NCBI GenBank assembly: GCA_018883785.1
Contig: JAHLFO010000111.1
Span: 1-64,000, forward strand
DNA from: Candidatus Bacteroides intestinipullorum
Lineage (GTDB): Bacteria; Bacteroidota; Bacteroidia; Bacteroidales; Bacteroidaceae
DNA: 64,000 bases
Reading direction: 5' to 3'
Under the pieces are notes generated by a model, which worked only from the letters and a program-made list of their open reading frames with translations, was not told where the DNA came from and did no database searches. Positions 54,735 to 63,600 of the stretch are shown one piece after another; positions within the stretch are counted from its first letter, which is position 1, and each line of letters starts with the position of its first letter. The translations under genes were made by a program, and so were the position numbers.

Positions 54735-56214
54735 CGGAATCATCGACTTTGGACGGCTGCTCGACGTCTTTGCCTACGACCCGCAGGCGCCGCTCATCTT
54801 CAGCAGCGGACTATTCCTATGGCTGTTTGCGGCCTTTGCAGCAATCTACCTGCTGTTGCAGCGGCGTACGACGGCACGGCTGCTTTTCGTCACGGCTTTC
54901 TCCTACTACTTTTATTACAAGAGCAGCGGGATGTATCTCTTCCTGCTGGCATTCGTCACGGTCAGCGACTTCCTCATCGCCCATTGGATGGACCGTTGCC
55001 AGACGCCGTGGAAGCGCAAGGCATGGGTGACGCTGAGCTTGGTGGTCAATCTGGGACTGCTGGGCTACTTCAAGTACACCAACTTCTTGGGCGAATGTTG
55101 GGCAGCGCTGACAGGGGGTACCTTCACGGCATTGGACATCTTTCTGCCCGTGGGTATCTCGTTCTTCACCTTCCAATCGCTGAGCTATACCCTCGATGTC
55201 TACCGTCGTCAGGTCAAGCCGCTCACCTGCTTGCTGGACTATGCGTTCTACGTCTCCTTCTTCCCGCAACTGGTAGCAGGGCCTATCGTTCGCGCCCGCG
55301 ACTTCCTGCCCCAGATCCGACAACCGCTGTTCGTGTCGCGCGAGATGTTTGGACGGGGTGTCTTCCTCATCTGCTGCGGACTATTCAAGAAGGCAGTCAT
55401 CTCGGACTACATCAGCCTGAACTTCGTGGAGCGCGTGTTCGACCACCCCACGCTCTATTCCGGCTTGGAAAACCTGTTGGGTGTCTATGGCTATGCTTTA
55501 CAGATTTATTGCGATTTCTCGGGCTATAGCGACATGGCCATCGGTCTGGCCCTCCTGCTGGGCTTTCGCTTCAATGACAATTTCCGCTCGCCCTACCAAT
55601 CGGCATCGGTCACAGAGTTCTGGCATCGCTGGCACATCTCCCTGTCCACCTGGTTGCGCGATTACCTCTATATTTCCTTAGGTGGCAATCGGAAAGGGAA
55701 GGTTCGGCAATATCTCAATCTGATTATCACGATGTTCTTGGGTGGCTTGTGGCACGGGGCATCGTGGAACTTCGTCTTATGGGGCATGTTACACGGAGTA
55801 GCCTTGGCCGTGCACAAGGGGTGGATGCAGTGGAAGAAACGCCCCAAAGGGTGGCAGAGTCGAGGCATCCGCCGGGTGCTTGGCGTACTGGTGACGTTCC
55901 ACTTCGTCTGCTTCTGCTGGATTTTCTTCCGCCACACGGATTTCTCCGGGGCAATGGCCATGTTGCGCCAGATTTTCACAGATTTCCATCCCGAACTGCT
56001 GCCGCAATGGCTGGCCGCCTATGGGAAGGTAGGCTTGCTGATGATGCTTGGCTTTGTGCTCCACTTTCTGCCGACCCGTTGGGAACAAGCCGCCATCCAA
56101 AAAACAACCGCCCTCCCGTTGGTGGGGAAGGCGGCATTGTTGGTTCTGCTAGTCTATGTAGTCATTCAGATGAAAAGCGCAGATATTCAGCCGTTCATCT
56201 ATTTCCAGTTTTGA
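54721..56214 (+). CDS. MBOAT family O-acyltransferase (AlgI-like)
   Basis: The 497-residue protein has about eleven membrane helices and the MBOAT signature. The conserved His is H345 in FLGGLWHGASWNFVLWG, with upstream RWHISLSTWLRDYLYISLGG and PQLVAGPIVRARDFLPQ. It matches the AlgI/DltB/PatA group, which passes acyl groups across the inner membrane to an SGNH partner. It overlaps the SGNH gene by 14 bases. Its stop lies 1 base from the stop of the convergent iron-sulfur protein gene. Confidence 0.93.
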   Translation: MNGSNGIIDFGRLLDVFAYDPQAPLIFSSGLFLWLFAAFAAIYLLLQRRTTARLLFVTAFSYYFYYKSSGMYLFLLAFVTVSDFLIAHWMDRCQTPWKRKAWVTLSLVVNLGLLGYFKYTNFLGECWAALTGGTFTALDIFLPVGISFFTFQSLSYTLDVYRRQVKPLTCLLDYAFYVSFFPQLVAGPIVRARDFLPQIRQPLFVSREMFGRGVFLICCGLFKKAVISDYISLNFVERVFDHPTLYSGLENLLGVYGYALQIYCDFSGYSDMAIGLALLLGFRFNDNFRSPYQSASVTEFWHRWHISLSTWLRDYLYISLGGNRKGKVRQYLNLIITMFLGGLWHGASWNFVLWGMLHGVALAVHKGWMQWKKRPKGWQSRGIRRVLGVLVTFHFVCFCWIFFRHTDFSGAMAMLRQIFTDFHPELLPQWLAAYGKVGLLMMLGFVLHFLPTRWEQAAIQKTTALPLVGKAALLVLLVYVVIQMKSADIQPFIYFQF

Positions 56215-56215
56215 A

Positions 56216-57775
56216 TCAAATTGTGCGCTGCACCTCGTGGCCTTCCACGTAGATAGCACTGAAGGGACGTGCCGGACAAAGATTCTCGCACGCACCGCAA
56301 CCGATGCAGCGTTCGGTATTGATTGCCGGGATCAGGAGCGAATTGTCCTGCTCGTTGACTTCCTCATCGTGTCCGCCTTGATGACGATGACGATGATGCC
56401 CTTGGAGAGGGATCATCTGTATAGCTCCTGCCGGACAATGGCGGGCACAATTGCCACACTCCACGTCATCAGTCAGGACAATGCAGTTTTGCTTCACCCA
56501 CACAGCGTGACCAATCTGTGTAGCAGACTTCTCGGCTAAGTCTGTCAGGCGAATGGCACCAGTTGGACAAACCTCGGCACAACGCATACACTCCGGACGG
56601 CAATAACCGCGCTCGTAGGATGCTTCGGGCTGCATCAGCTTCATCAAGTCCGTACTGGGACGGAGCACGCCGTTGGGACAGGCAGACACACAGAGCTGAC
56701 AGCCTGTACAGTGCTGGGCAAAGTGTCTGGCACTCTGTCCTCCCGGCGGTAAGATGGGTGTCAGGCGGTTGGGAATTTTCTTGTCCTCAATGGTGGCCAA
56801 TCCACCATCCACCTTCTTTTCCTGGGCTTTCACCAAGGCGGTGGTAGCCACCAAGGCTGTGGCAGTCAGGAAACTGCGGCGGGTAGCGTCTTCCGCTCCT
56901 TTCTTCGGAGACGAAACAGATTGGGACTGCGTCGGCGCTTTGGGCAGACTTGTTGTCAATCGGTAGTGTATGGCATCGTGCCTGCACGTGTCGATGCAAT
57001 CCATGCACGCCACGCAGCGACTGTAGTCCACCCGATGCGTCTTGCTGTCGATACAGGCCGCCTTGCACTGACGCGAGCAGAGGCCGCAGGCGTTACACTT
57101 GTCGGCATCTATCGTGATGCGGAACAGGGCAAACCTGGACAGGAAACCCAGCACTGTGCCTACCGGACAAATCGTGTTGCAATACGTACGTCCGTTGCGC
57201 CATGCCAGGACAACGATGACCACCAAGGTAACCAAAGCTATCAAAAACGTGGGCAAGCTCTTCAGCCATACGTCCGTCTCATAGAAAGCATAGCTGTCCG
57301 CACGTTCAGCAAAATAGGCCAAGAGGTTATTGCCCCAACGGTAGACGGGGGCGAAGAAGTTGGAGGCGATGCGCCCGTAGGAACTGTAAGGAGCCAACAG
57401 GGCGGCCAGCGAACCGACACCTGCCACCAGGGCGACAATGAACACGCCCAGCATTGTGTAGCGCAGCCACGAGAGAGCTGGCGAATAGGAGAAGCGGTAT
57501 TTCTGTTTCTTCTTGCGACGGCTGTTCAGCCACGACACAATGTCCTGGAACACGCCTAACGGGCAGATGACAGAACAATATACACGCCCTAGCAGCAAGG
57601 TCAGCACCACCAGCAGGGCGACAATGCCAAGGTTCAAGCCCAGCAGGGCCGGCAAGAATTGGATCTTTGCCATCCAGCCCAACCACAGATGAATGTTCCC
57701 CGTGAAGTCCAGAAAGAGCAGCGTGATGCAGGCAAAAAACAGAATGGCCAGCGTCAGTCTTATTTTACGTAACAT
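56216..57775 (-). CDS. NapH/NapG-like polyferredoxin membrane protein
   Basis: The 519-residue protein starts like NapH, with four membrane helices (about 4-22, 40-60, 95-118, 180-200) and the two CPLG/CPVG loop motifs (VYCSVICPLGVFQD, TYCNTICPVGTVLG). Two 4Fe-4S clusters follow (CNACGLCSRQC, CVACMDCIDTC). Then comes an internal Tat-like segment (RRSFLTATALVATTAL) and a NapG-like part with four more cysteine clusters. A His-rich loop (GHHRHRHQGGHDEE) precedes the last cluster. It probably carries electrons between quinol and periplasmic or membrane partners. The ATG at 57775 starts the first helix; the longer frame from 57835 runs through the promoter. No reductase gene is nearby. Confidence 0.85.
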   Translation of the reverse strand: MLRKIRLTLAILFFACITLLFLDFTGNIHLWLGWMAKIQFLPALLGLNLGIVALLVVLTLLLGRVYCSVICPLGVFQDIVSWLNSRRKKKQKYRFSYSPALSWLRYTMLGVFIVALVAGVGSLAALLAPYSSYGRIASNFFAPVYRWGNNLLAYFAERADSYAFYETDVWLKSLPTFLIALVTLVVIVVLAWRNGRTYCNTICPVGTVLGFLSRFALFRITIDADKCNACGLCSRQCKAACIDSKTHRVDYSRCVACMDCIDTCRHDAIHYRLTTSLPKAPTQSQSVSSPKKGAEDATRRSFLTATALVATTALVKAQEKKVDGGLATIEDKKIPNRLTPILPPGGQSARHFAQHCTGCQLCVSACPNGVLRPSTDLMKLMQPEASYERGYCRPECMRCAEVCPTGAIRLTDLAEKSATQIGHAVWVKQNCIVLTDDVECGNCARHCPAGAIQMIPLQGHHRHRHQGGHDEEVNEQDNSLLIPAINTERCIGCGACENLCPARPFSAIYVEGHEVQRTI

Positions 57776-57808
57776 AAGTAGAATGAAGTTAGTGCTTGAT
57801 AATCGCTG

Positions 57809-57816
57809 CAAAGGTA
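57809..57816 (-). promoter_or_regulatory. -7 element for the NapH/NapG-like gene
   Basis: The minus strand reads TACCTTTG, 33 bases before the ATG at 57775. It lies within the longer frame starting at 57835, which argues against that start. Confidence 0.65.
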
Positions 57817-57892
57817 GGAAAGATTTGTCAGTCACGAACTACCAACCAGACTGATATTCTTACCAATTTTACCTAAAAATGCTTGGAAGCCA

Positions 57893-57942
57893 TAAAAAAG
57901 GCGGGGAAGCCAGCCGGATATGCGGCATCTTCCCCACCTTTG
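57893..57942 (-). terminator. Terminator of the GH20 gene
   Basis: On the minus strand, AAAGGTGGGGAAG pairs with CTTCCCCGCCTTT around an inner CCGCATATCCGG-type loop and is followed by TTTTTT. It lies 19 bases after the GH20 stop. Confidence 0.92.
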
Positions 57943-57960
57943 TCTGTCAGTCCGTGACGT

Positions 57961-60324
57961 TTAGTCCACGGCTATCTCGTCGATGAACAGGAAAGGCTTG
58001 TTGCCTGCGCCCAGATGGCCTTTGGGCAGAGCCTTGTGGCGTTTCACCACCACCTTGACGTAGCGGGCCTCCACCGGCTCGAAGGCGGCCTCGTATTCCT
58101 CAATGCCCTTCTTGTTGAAGTCGGTCACTTCAGGGCCTTTGATGCTGGCCACGGAACGGAAGTTCTGCTTGTCGTCGGACACCAGCACCTCCATGCCGGC
58201 AGCCCCCATCAACCACGAACTCATGTCCACATAGCCCCATACCTTCACCTTGCTTATAGAGGGAACAGGCTGGCCCAGGTCAATCACGGCCGTAGCGTCG
58301 CCATCGTAGAAGCCCAGCCATGCTCCGTTAGAATAAGTGGTGTTGTTGCCATGCATGCCGTCCGTCAAGGTCACCGCGCCTTGGTAGGTGTACCGTTTGG
58401 CGGGTTGCGGGTCAAGCAACTCGATGGGACGCAACGTGGCTTTATTGTAGGAAATAGATTTTTCAATCACCTTGCTCTTAAGGTCGGGACGGATGGCCAC
58501 GGCACGCAGGTCTGCCGTCTGATTGATGGTGACGGGTGCCGTATAGAGCGGAGAGTCGGAGGTAGGCTCCGTGCCGTCCGTAGTGTAGTGAATGGGCGCA
58601 TTGTCGATGCTGGACAGCTGCACTTCGATGCTGCCCTGCCCGCTCTCTCCCTCGGCCGGACGGGGCGTATAGGTGGCGCGGACGTCAAACAGATTCTTCG
58701 AGTAGTTCAGGCTGTCCACATCATACACTTTAATGAAGCGATACAAGCGAGTGAGGAAGTCCCCGTAATCCTTCTTGTCCGGCTGAGTCCATTGCACCTC
58801 GCTCAGGGCGGCCATGCGCGGCAAGGCCATGTACTCCACGTGGTCACCGTCAAGGATATATTCCGTCCACAAGTTGGCTTGGGCGCCGATGATGTGTTCC
58901 TTCTCTTCGTCAGTCAGGTCGTCGGGCGTGGGATTGAGACTGTACACCTTCTCCACAGGCACGTAGCCGCCGATAGCCAGCGGCTCTCCGTCGCGGTTGT
59001 CCGTTTGGTAATAGTCGAAATAAGCGTGGCTGGTGGGCACCATGATGACATCATGCTTCAGGCGGGCTGCCTCGATGCCGTTCTCAATGCCGCGCCAGGA
59101 CATCACGGTAGCATTGGGAGCCACCTCACCTTCCAGGATTTCGTCCCAGCCGATAATCTGGCGACCCTTAGCATTCAGGTATTTCTCGATGCGGGCCATG
59201 CAGTGGCTTTGCAAGCGGTCCTCAGCCGTGTGCTCCTTGTCATCCTTCAAGCCCAGCTGACGGATGCGGGCCTGGCACTTGGGACACTTCTCCCAACGGG
59301 TGCGGGGCACCTCGTCGCCGCCGATATGAATGTAGCGTGCGGGGAAGATGTCAACAATCTCATCCAGCACGCCTTCCAGAAATTCGTAGGTCTTGTCGTT
59401 GCCCAGGCAGAGCACGTCCTCGAAGACACCCCAGTTGGGGCACACCTCGTACGGACCGCCCGTACAGCCCAGTTCGGGGTACGTGGCCAGCGCGGCGAGC
59501 ATGTGCCCCGGCAGGTCCACTTCGGGGATGACGGTGATATAGCGTTCCTGCGCATATTTTACGATGTCCCGCGCCTCATCCTGCGTGTAGAAACCACCGT
59601 AGGGCGTGTTGTCGTATTCGGACGTATTGCGGCCGATGACAGTGCGCTGGCGGATGGAGCCGACCTTGGTCAGCTCGGGATATTTCTTGATTTCGATGCG
59701 CCAGCCTTGGTCATCGGTGATGTGCCAATGGAAGACGTTGATGTTGTGCAGGGCCAGGATGTCGATGAACTTCTTCACGAAATCCACAGGGAAGAAGTGG
59801 CGGGCGCAGTCCAGCATGAAGCCGCGGTAGCCGAAGCGGGGTGCATCCTTCACCTCGCCGGCGGGCAGGAGAATGTCCGTGGCACCGGTGCCTACGGGGA
59901 TAGACTTGCGCAGCGTCTGCACTCCGTAGAAGACGCCGTTGGGCGTCTGTCCTTCAATCTCCACACGGTCGGCATTGACCTCCAATGTGTAGCCTTCGTG
60001 GTTCTCGATGTCGTCGTCAATGTTCAGCACGATGCTTTTGGTGTCAGGCTCGCTCCCCGGGACAAAGGCTTTCAACTCAGGAGAGAAACCAGTAGACAGC
60101 CTGATATATTCGGAGAGGAACTCCGCATTGCGTTGCAGCAGGCTGTTACCTTCGGGATAGGCGATGGTGGTGTGCTTGTTCAGGCGGAAAGGCTCTTCCT
60201 GTGTCAGACTCACCTCTTGAGGCAGAGGTACTACCTCATACGTGGCTTCGGCCTCCTTGCTACAAGCGGCGCAGGCGGCAAGGAACGTACCGGCCAATAG
60301 GATTTGGTTGATTTTCTTCATCAT
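57961..60324 (-). CDS. GH20 beta-N-acetylhexosaminidase lipoprotein
   Basis: The 787-residue lipoprotein (lipobox LAAC, Cys18 or Cys21) has a GH20b domain (about 30-160). The GH20 barrel (about 165-525) has the catalytic pair D337-E338 in HIGGDEVPRTRW, and FHWHITDDQGWR. A CHB_HEX_C-like module (about 560-630, IHYTTDGTEPTSDSPLYTAP) and a C-terminal F5/8-type discoidin domain (about 640-787) follow. It removes terminal GlcNAc or GalNAc from host glycans such as mucin or N-glycans. The neighbouring hybrid regulator, though broken, may once have controlled it. It has its own promoter (60352-60359). Confidence 0.94.
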   Translation of the reverse strand: MMKKINQILLAGTFLAACAACSKEAEATYEVVPLPQEVSLTQEEPFRLNKHTTIAYPEGNSLLQRNAEFLSEYIRLSTGFSPELKAFVPGSEPDTKSIVLNIDDDIENHEGYTLEVNADRVEIEGQTPNGVFYGVQTLRKSIPVGTGATDILLPAGEVKDAPRFGYRGFMLDCARHFFPVDFVKKFIDILALHNINVFHWHITDDQGWRIEIKKYPELTKVGSIRQRTVIGRNTSEYDNTPYGGFYTQDEARDIVKYAQERYITVIPEVDLPGHMLAALATYPELGCTGGPYEVCPNWGVFEDVLCLGNDKTYEFLEGVLDEIVDIFPARYIHIGGDEVPRTRWEKCPKCQARIRQLGLKDDKEHTAEDRLQSHCMARIEKYLNAKGRQIIGWDEILEGEVAPNATVMSWRGIENGIEAARLKHDVIMVPTSHAYFDYYQTDNRDGEPLAIGGYVPVEKVYSLNPTPDDLTDEEKEHIIGAQANLWTEYILDGDHVEYMALPRMAALSEVQWTQPDKKDYGDFLTRLYRFIKVYDVDSLNYSKNLFDVRATYTPRPAEGESGQGSIEVQLSSIDNAPIHYTTDGTEPTSDSPLYTAPVTINQTADLRAVAIRPDLKSKVIEKSISYNKATLRPIELLDPQPAKRYTYQGAVTLTDGMHGNNTTYSNGAWLGFYDGDATAVIDLGQPVPSISKVKVWGYVDMSSWLMGAAGMEVLVSDDKQNFRSVASIKGPEVTDFNKKGIEEYEAAFEPVEARYVKVVVKRHKALPKGHLGAGNKPFLFIDEIAVD

Positions 60325-60351
60325 ATCGGATGGGTTAATTAAAAACTAGAA

Positions 60352-60359
60352 CAAAGGTA
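60352..60359 (-). promoter_or_regulatory. -7 element for the GH20 gene
   Basis: The minus strand reads TACCTTTG, 28 bases before the GH20 start codon. Confidence 0.65.
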
Positions 60360-60479
60360 AGGATAAATACGCAAACAACACAGATGTTTTACAGCATATC
60401 TTCCGGGGTTGCCCGTCTTGTATACCAGAAAACTTAATGAATATCCGCCATCGTCCCATCAAGGTTCTCATGTTATCAC

Positions 60480-60563
60480 AGTACGGATGAAACGCTGTTT
60501 CAGTACGGGTGAAACACTGTTTCAGTACGAGTGAAACATTGTTTCAGTACGGACGGAACATCC
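60480..60563. repeat. 22-bp tandem repeat array with internal palindromes (family C)
   Basis: Three full units (60480, 60502, 60524) and an 18-base partial fourth share AGTACGRRTGAAAC and end TGTTTC. Each unit contains the dyad GAAAC-NN-TGTTTC. Units differ at about 4 positions, mostly transitions that keep the dyad. The array lies in the 343-base gap between the broken regulator and the GH20 promoter; the rest of the gap holds only that promoter. Confidence 0.92.
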
Positions 60564-60667
60564 ATGAACTGAGGCATGGGATCTTAGCGGATGTTCATAT
60601 AAAACTTTAGGCTGGAAATATAAAGATGAGGCTTCGGCAACTTTTGAAGCACGGAGAGCTAAAGTTT

Positions 60668-63600
60668 TCAGGTCAGGTCAGAGGAAGTTCCCGCGGCGTG
60701 CTTTTTGTATTCCGAGGGCAGGTAGCCGAACTCCTCCTTGAAGAATTTGGAGAACTGCTTGGGCGACATGCCAATCTGGTAAGCAATCTGCGAAATGCTG
60801 TCCCCGCTCTTCTCCAGCAACGCCTTGCCCCGCTTCAGGCGAATGGTGCGCATGAACTCCAGCGGACTCTTGCCAGTGATTTGCACCAGCTTCTTGTACA
60901 GGCCACTGCGGCTGAGGCCCAGGCGGTTGCTGAAGTCCTCAACGGAGAAGTCCGCATTGTCCATCTCCTACTCCATGATTTGTACGGCTTTCCCGATGAG
61001 TTCCTCGTCGATGGTGCTGACCGTGATTTCGGCGGGCGATACGTCCATCACCTGGAACTTGCGGTGATTCTCCTGCGTCCAAGCCAGCTGCTTCTGGATG
61101 CGCAACAAGAGTATTTCGAGGTTGAACGGCTTGGTGATGTAATCGTCCGCCCCTTCCTTCAGTCCGTTGAGCACATGTTCCTCTGCGGTTCGCGCCGTCA
61201 GCAGGATAATGGGGATATGCGAATAGCGGATGTCGTGCTTGACGCGACGACACAGCTCCATGCCGTCCATTACGGGCATCATGACATCGCTGATGATCAG
61301 GTTCACCGTCTGCTGCTCCAGCACCTCCAAGGCCTCTTGGCCGTTACTCGCCTCCAACACCCGGTACTTGTCCTTCAGGCAGCTGACCAGAAACTTCCGG
61401 AAATCCTCGTTGTCCTCCACGATAAGGAGGCAGTTGTCCGACTGCTGTCCAGCCTCCGGCAGCCCAGCGGGAGCGTCCGGCTGCACGGGCTGCGTCTGCT
61501 CCGCCTGAGTGGCTGTTTGGCTGCGGTCTATGGGGATAAGGACACTGAAGATACTTCCGGTCGGGTGATTGTCCGTCAGGGTGATGGTTCCCCGATGCAG
61601 GGCCACGTATTCCTTGACTATGTGCAGGCCGATGCCGCTACCCATGTAGGTAGTGTCCGTATGCGGTTCCTGGAAGAATCGGTCGAAAATCTTCGGCTTA
61701 TTCTCATCCTTGATACCGATTCCTGTGTCTGCCACCCGGATGCGCGCCGCCGCCCCGTCGGGTGTCAGTACCTCGTCCACGGTGACAGTGACACTTCCCC
61801 CCTCGTGGTTATACTTGAGGGCGTTGGTTAGCAGGTTATAGAGGATGCGCTGCATCTTGTTACGGTCGAAGTTCATCTCCAACAACGGACTCTTGGCGGT
61901 GAACTGCAAACTGATGCCATTTTTCTGGGCCAGAGCTGTAAAAGCTTCGCAAACGCCTGCCACGAAAGCTGACAGGTTGCCGTAGGTGGGCACATACTGC
62001 GCCTTCTGCTGGTCAAGCCTACGGAAATCCAGCAATTGGTTCACCTCGTTCATCAAGGTCGAGGCATTGCGCCGCATCAGCTCCAATTCCTCCCTGGGAT
62101 TTGAGTAACTGATCCAATGGAGTGATAATCAGCGACAAGGGCGTACGCAGATCGTGGCTGATATTGGTGAAGAAGCGCAGCTTGGCCTCATCCATTTCGT
62201 GCTGCTGGGCGGCCTCCATCTCCTTCTTTTGCTGCAAGAGGGTGCGGCGGTGCTTCTGGTGCGACCAATGGGCATACAAGATGACCAACCCCAGGCATAT
62301 CAGGATATACAATCCAAACGCCGGGCCGGACAACCAGAACGGTGGGCGAATGTGGATAACGAGTTCGGAGACGGGGTTGCTGTCCCCATTGGGCTCGTCC
62401 ACCCTCACTTGCAGGCGATAGGTGCCGGGATATAATTGATTGAAATTGATTCGGTTACCGGCAGCTTGCACCCATCTCTCGTCTGGATTGGTACGATAGG
62501 AAAACTTGAGTTTATGTTGCGATAGATAGTCCATGGAAGAAACCTCAATGGCAAAATTCACATCAGAATGATCCAAAGTAATGGCGTCCAGCAGTTGTAT
62601 ATTCTGTTTCAACAGAATGCGTCCGTTTTCATCCGCTTCTCCTACATTTATCGGTTGGTTAGCTACGTATAGACCAGTGAAACTCACTTGGTGTCTTGCC
62701 AATTGATACTGACAGAGGTCAGGGCGTATTTTTATATATTGGCCGTTACCACCTACCAATATTTCTCCATTCCGAGTGCAGTAAATGGAGTAGACATTGA
62801 ATGTAATATCCCCAAGGCCATCTTCTTCATAATATGGATAGCACCTGAACTGCAAGTCTCGTCGAGCGGGATCGTCCACTACGACGATATGGGTGATACC
62901 CTTATCGGTAGTGGCCCATAGGTTTCCATTATGGTCTTCGGCCATGCCACGAATGCGCGGGTGAGAAAGGCCGTTGCGTGTGGTGAGGTGGGAAACGGAT
63001 TGTGTAGTTCTGTCATAAATCAACAGGCCATTCGAGGTACCTATCCATAATTGCCCACGTTTGTCTTGACACAAACAATGGACATGAATAATCCCCAAGG
63101 ATTGTCCGTCAGGAGTCTTTGCAGTGATAGGTGATAATTGCCTTCGAGTCGTATCCAGTTTATAAAGCCCGGTACTTGTTCCTACGTATAGCATATCATC
63201 TTCCGACAGATGTGTCAAGGCTGTGATCGTATTAGTGCGAAGACAAGAGTTATTCTTTGTATACACGCTGAATTTTCCTTGAGAATCCATACAATAGAGA
63301 CCATGACTGAAAGTTCCAATCCATAGATTTCCTTTATTATCCTCGGTCAGATGGCGAACAAACTTGATAGGGGAATCTTCTCCTGCTTTAACTGGATAAG
63401 TCACAGACACAAAACGTCCGTTTTCCCACAAGAATAGACCGTTTCCATAGCTTCCGAACCAGATTCTGCCCTCTGAGTCTGTATATGCTCCAATAATGAG
63501 GTCGGATGACAGATTGCCTTGGGCCATATGATATAGGATATTACGCCCATTTTGAGGGGTATGACACAACAAGCCTTTTCCATCAAAACCTATCCAGATG

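Noticed and set aside
58015-60300. 761-codon open frame antisense to the GH20 gene
   Set aside because: The GH20 reading on the other strand has a full set of catalytic and lipoprotein motifs. The antisense protein is low-complexity His/Val/Gly-rich.
60480-60563. CRISPR array
   Set aside because: Repeats are directly joined with no spacers, there are no cas genes, and unit length is only 22 bases.
62019-62105. Programmed frameshift in the hybrid regulator
   Set aside because: No classical slippery heptamer with a downstream structure is evident, and a second lesion (amber stop) in the same gene favours decay or sequencing error.
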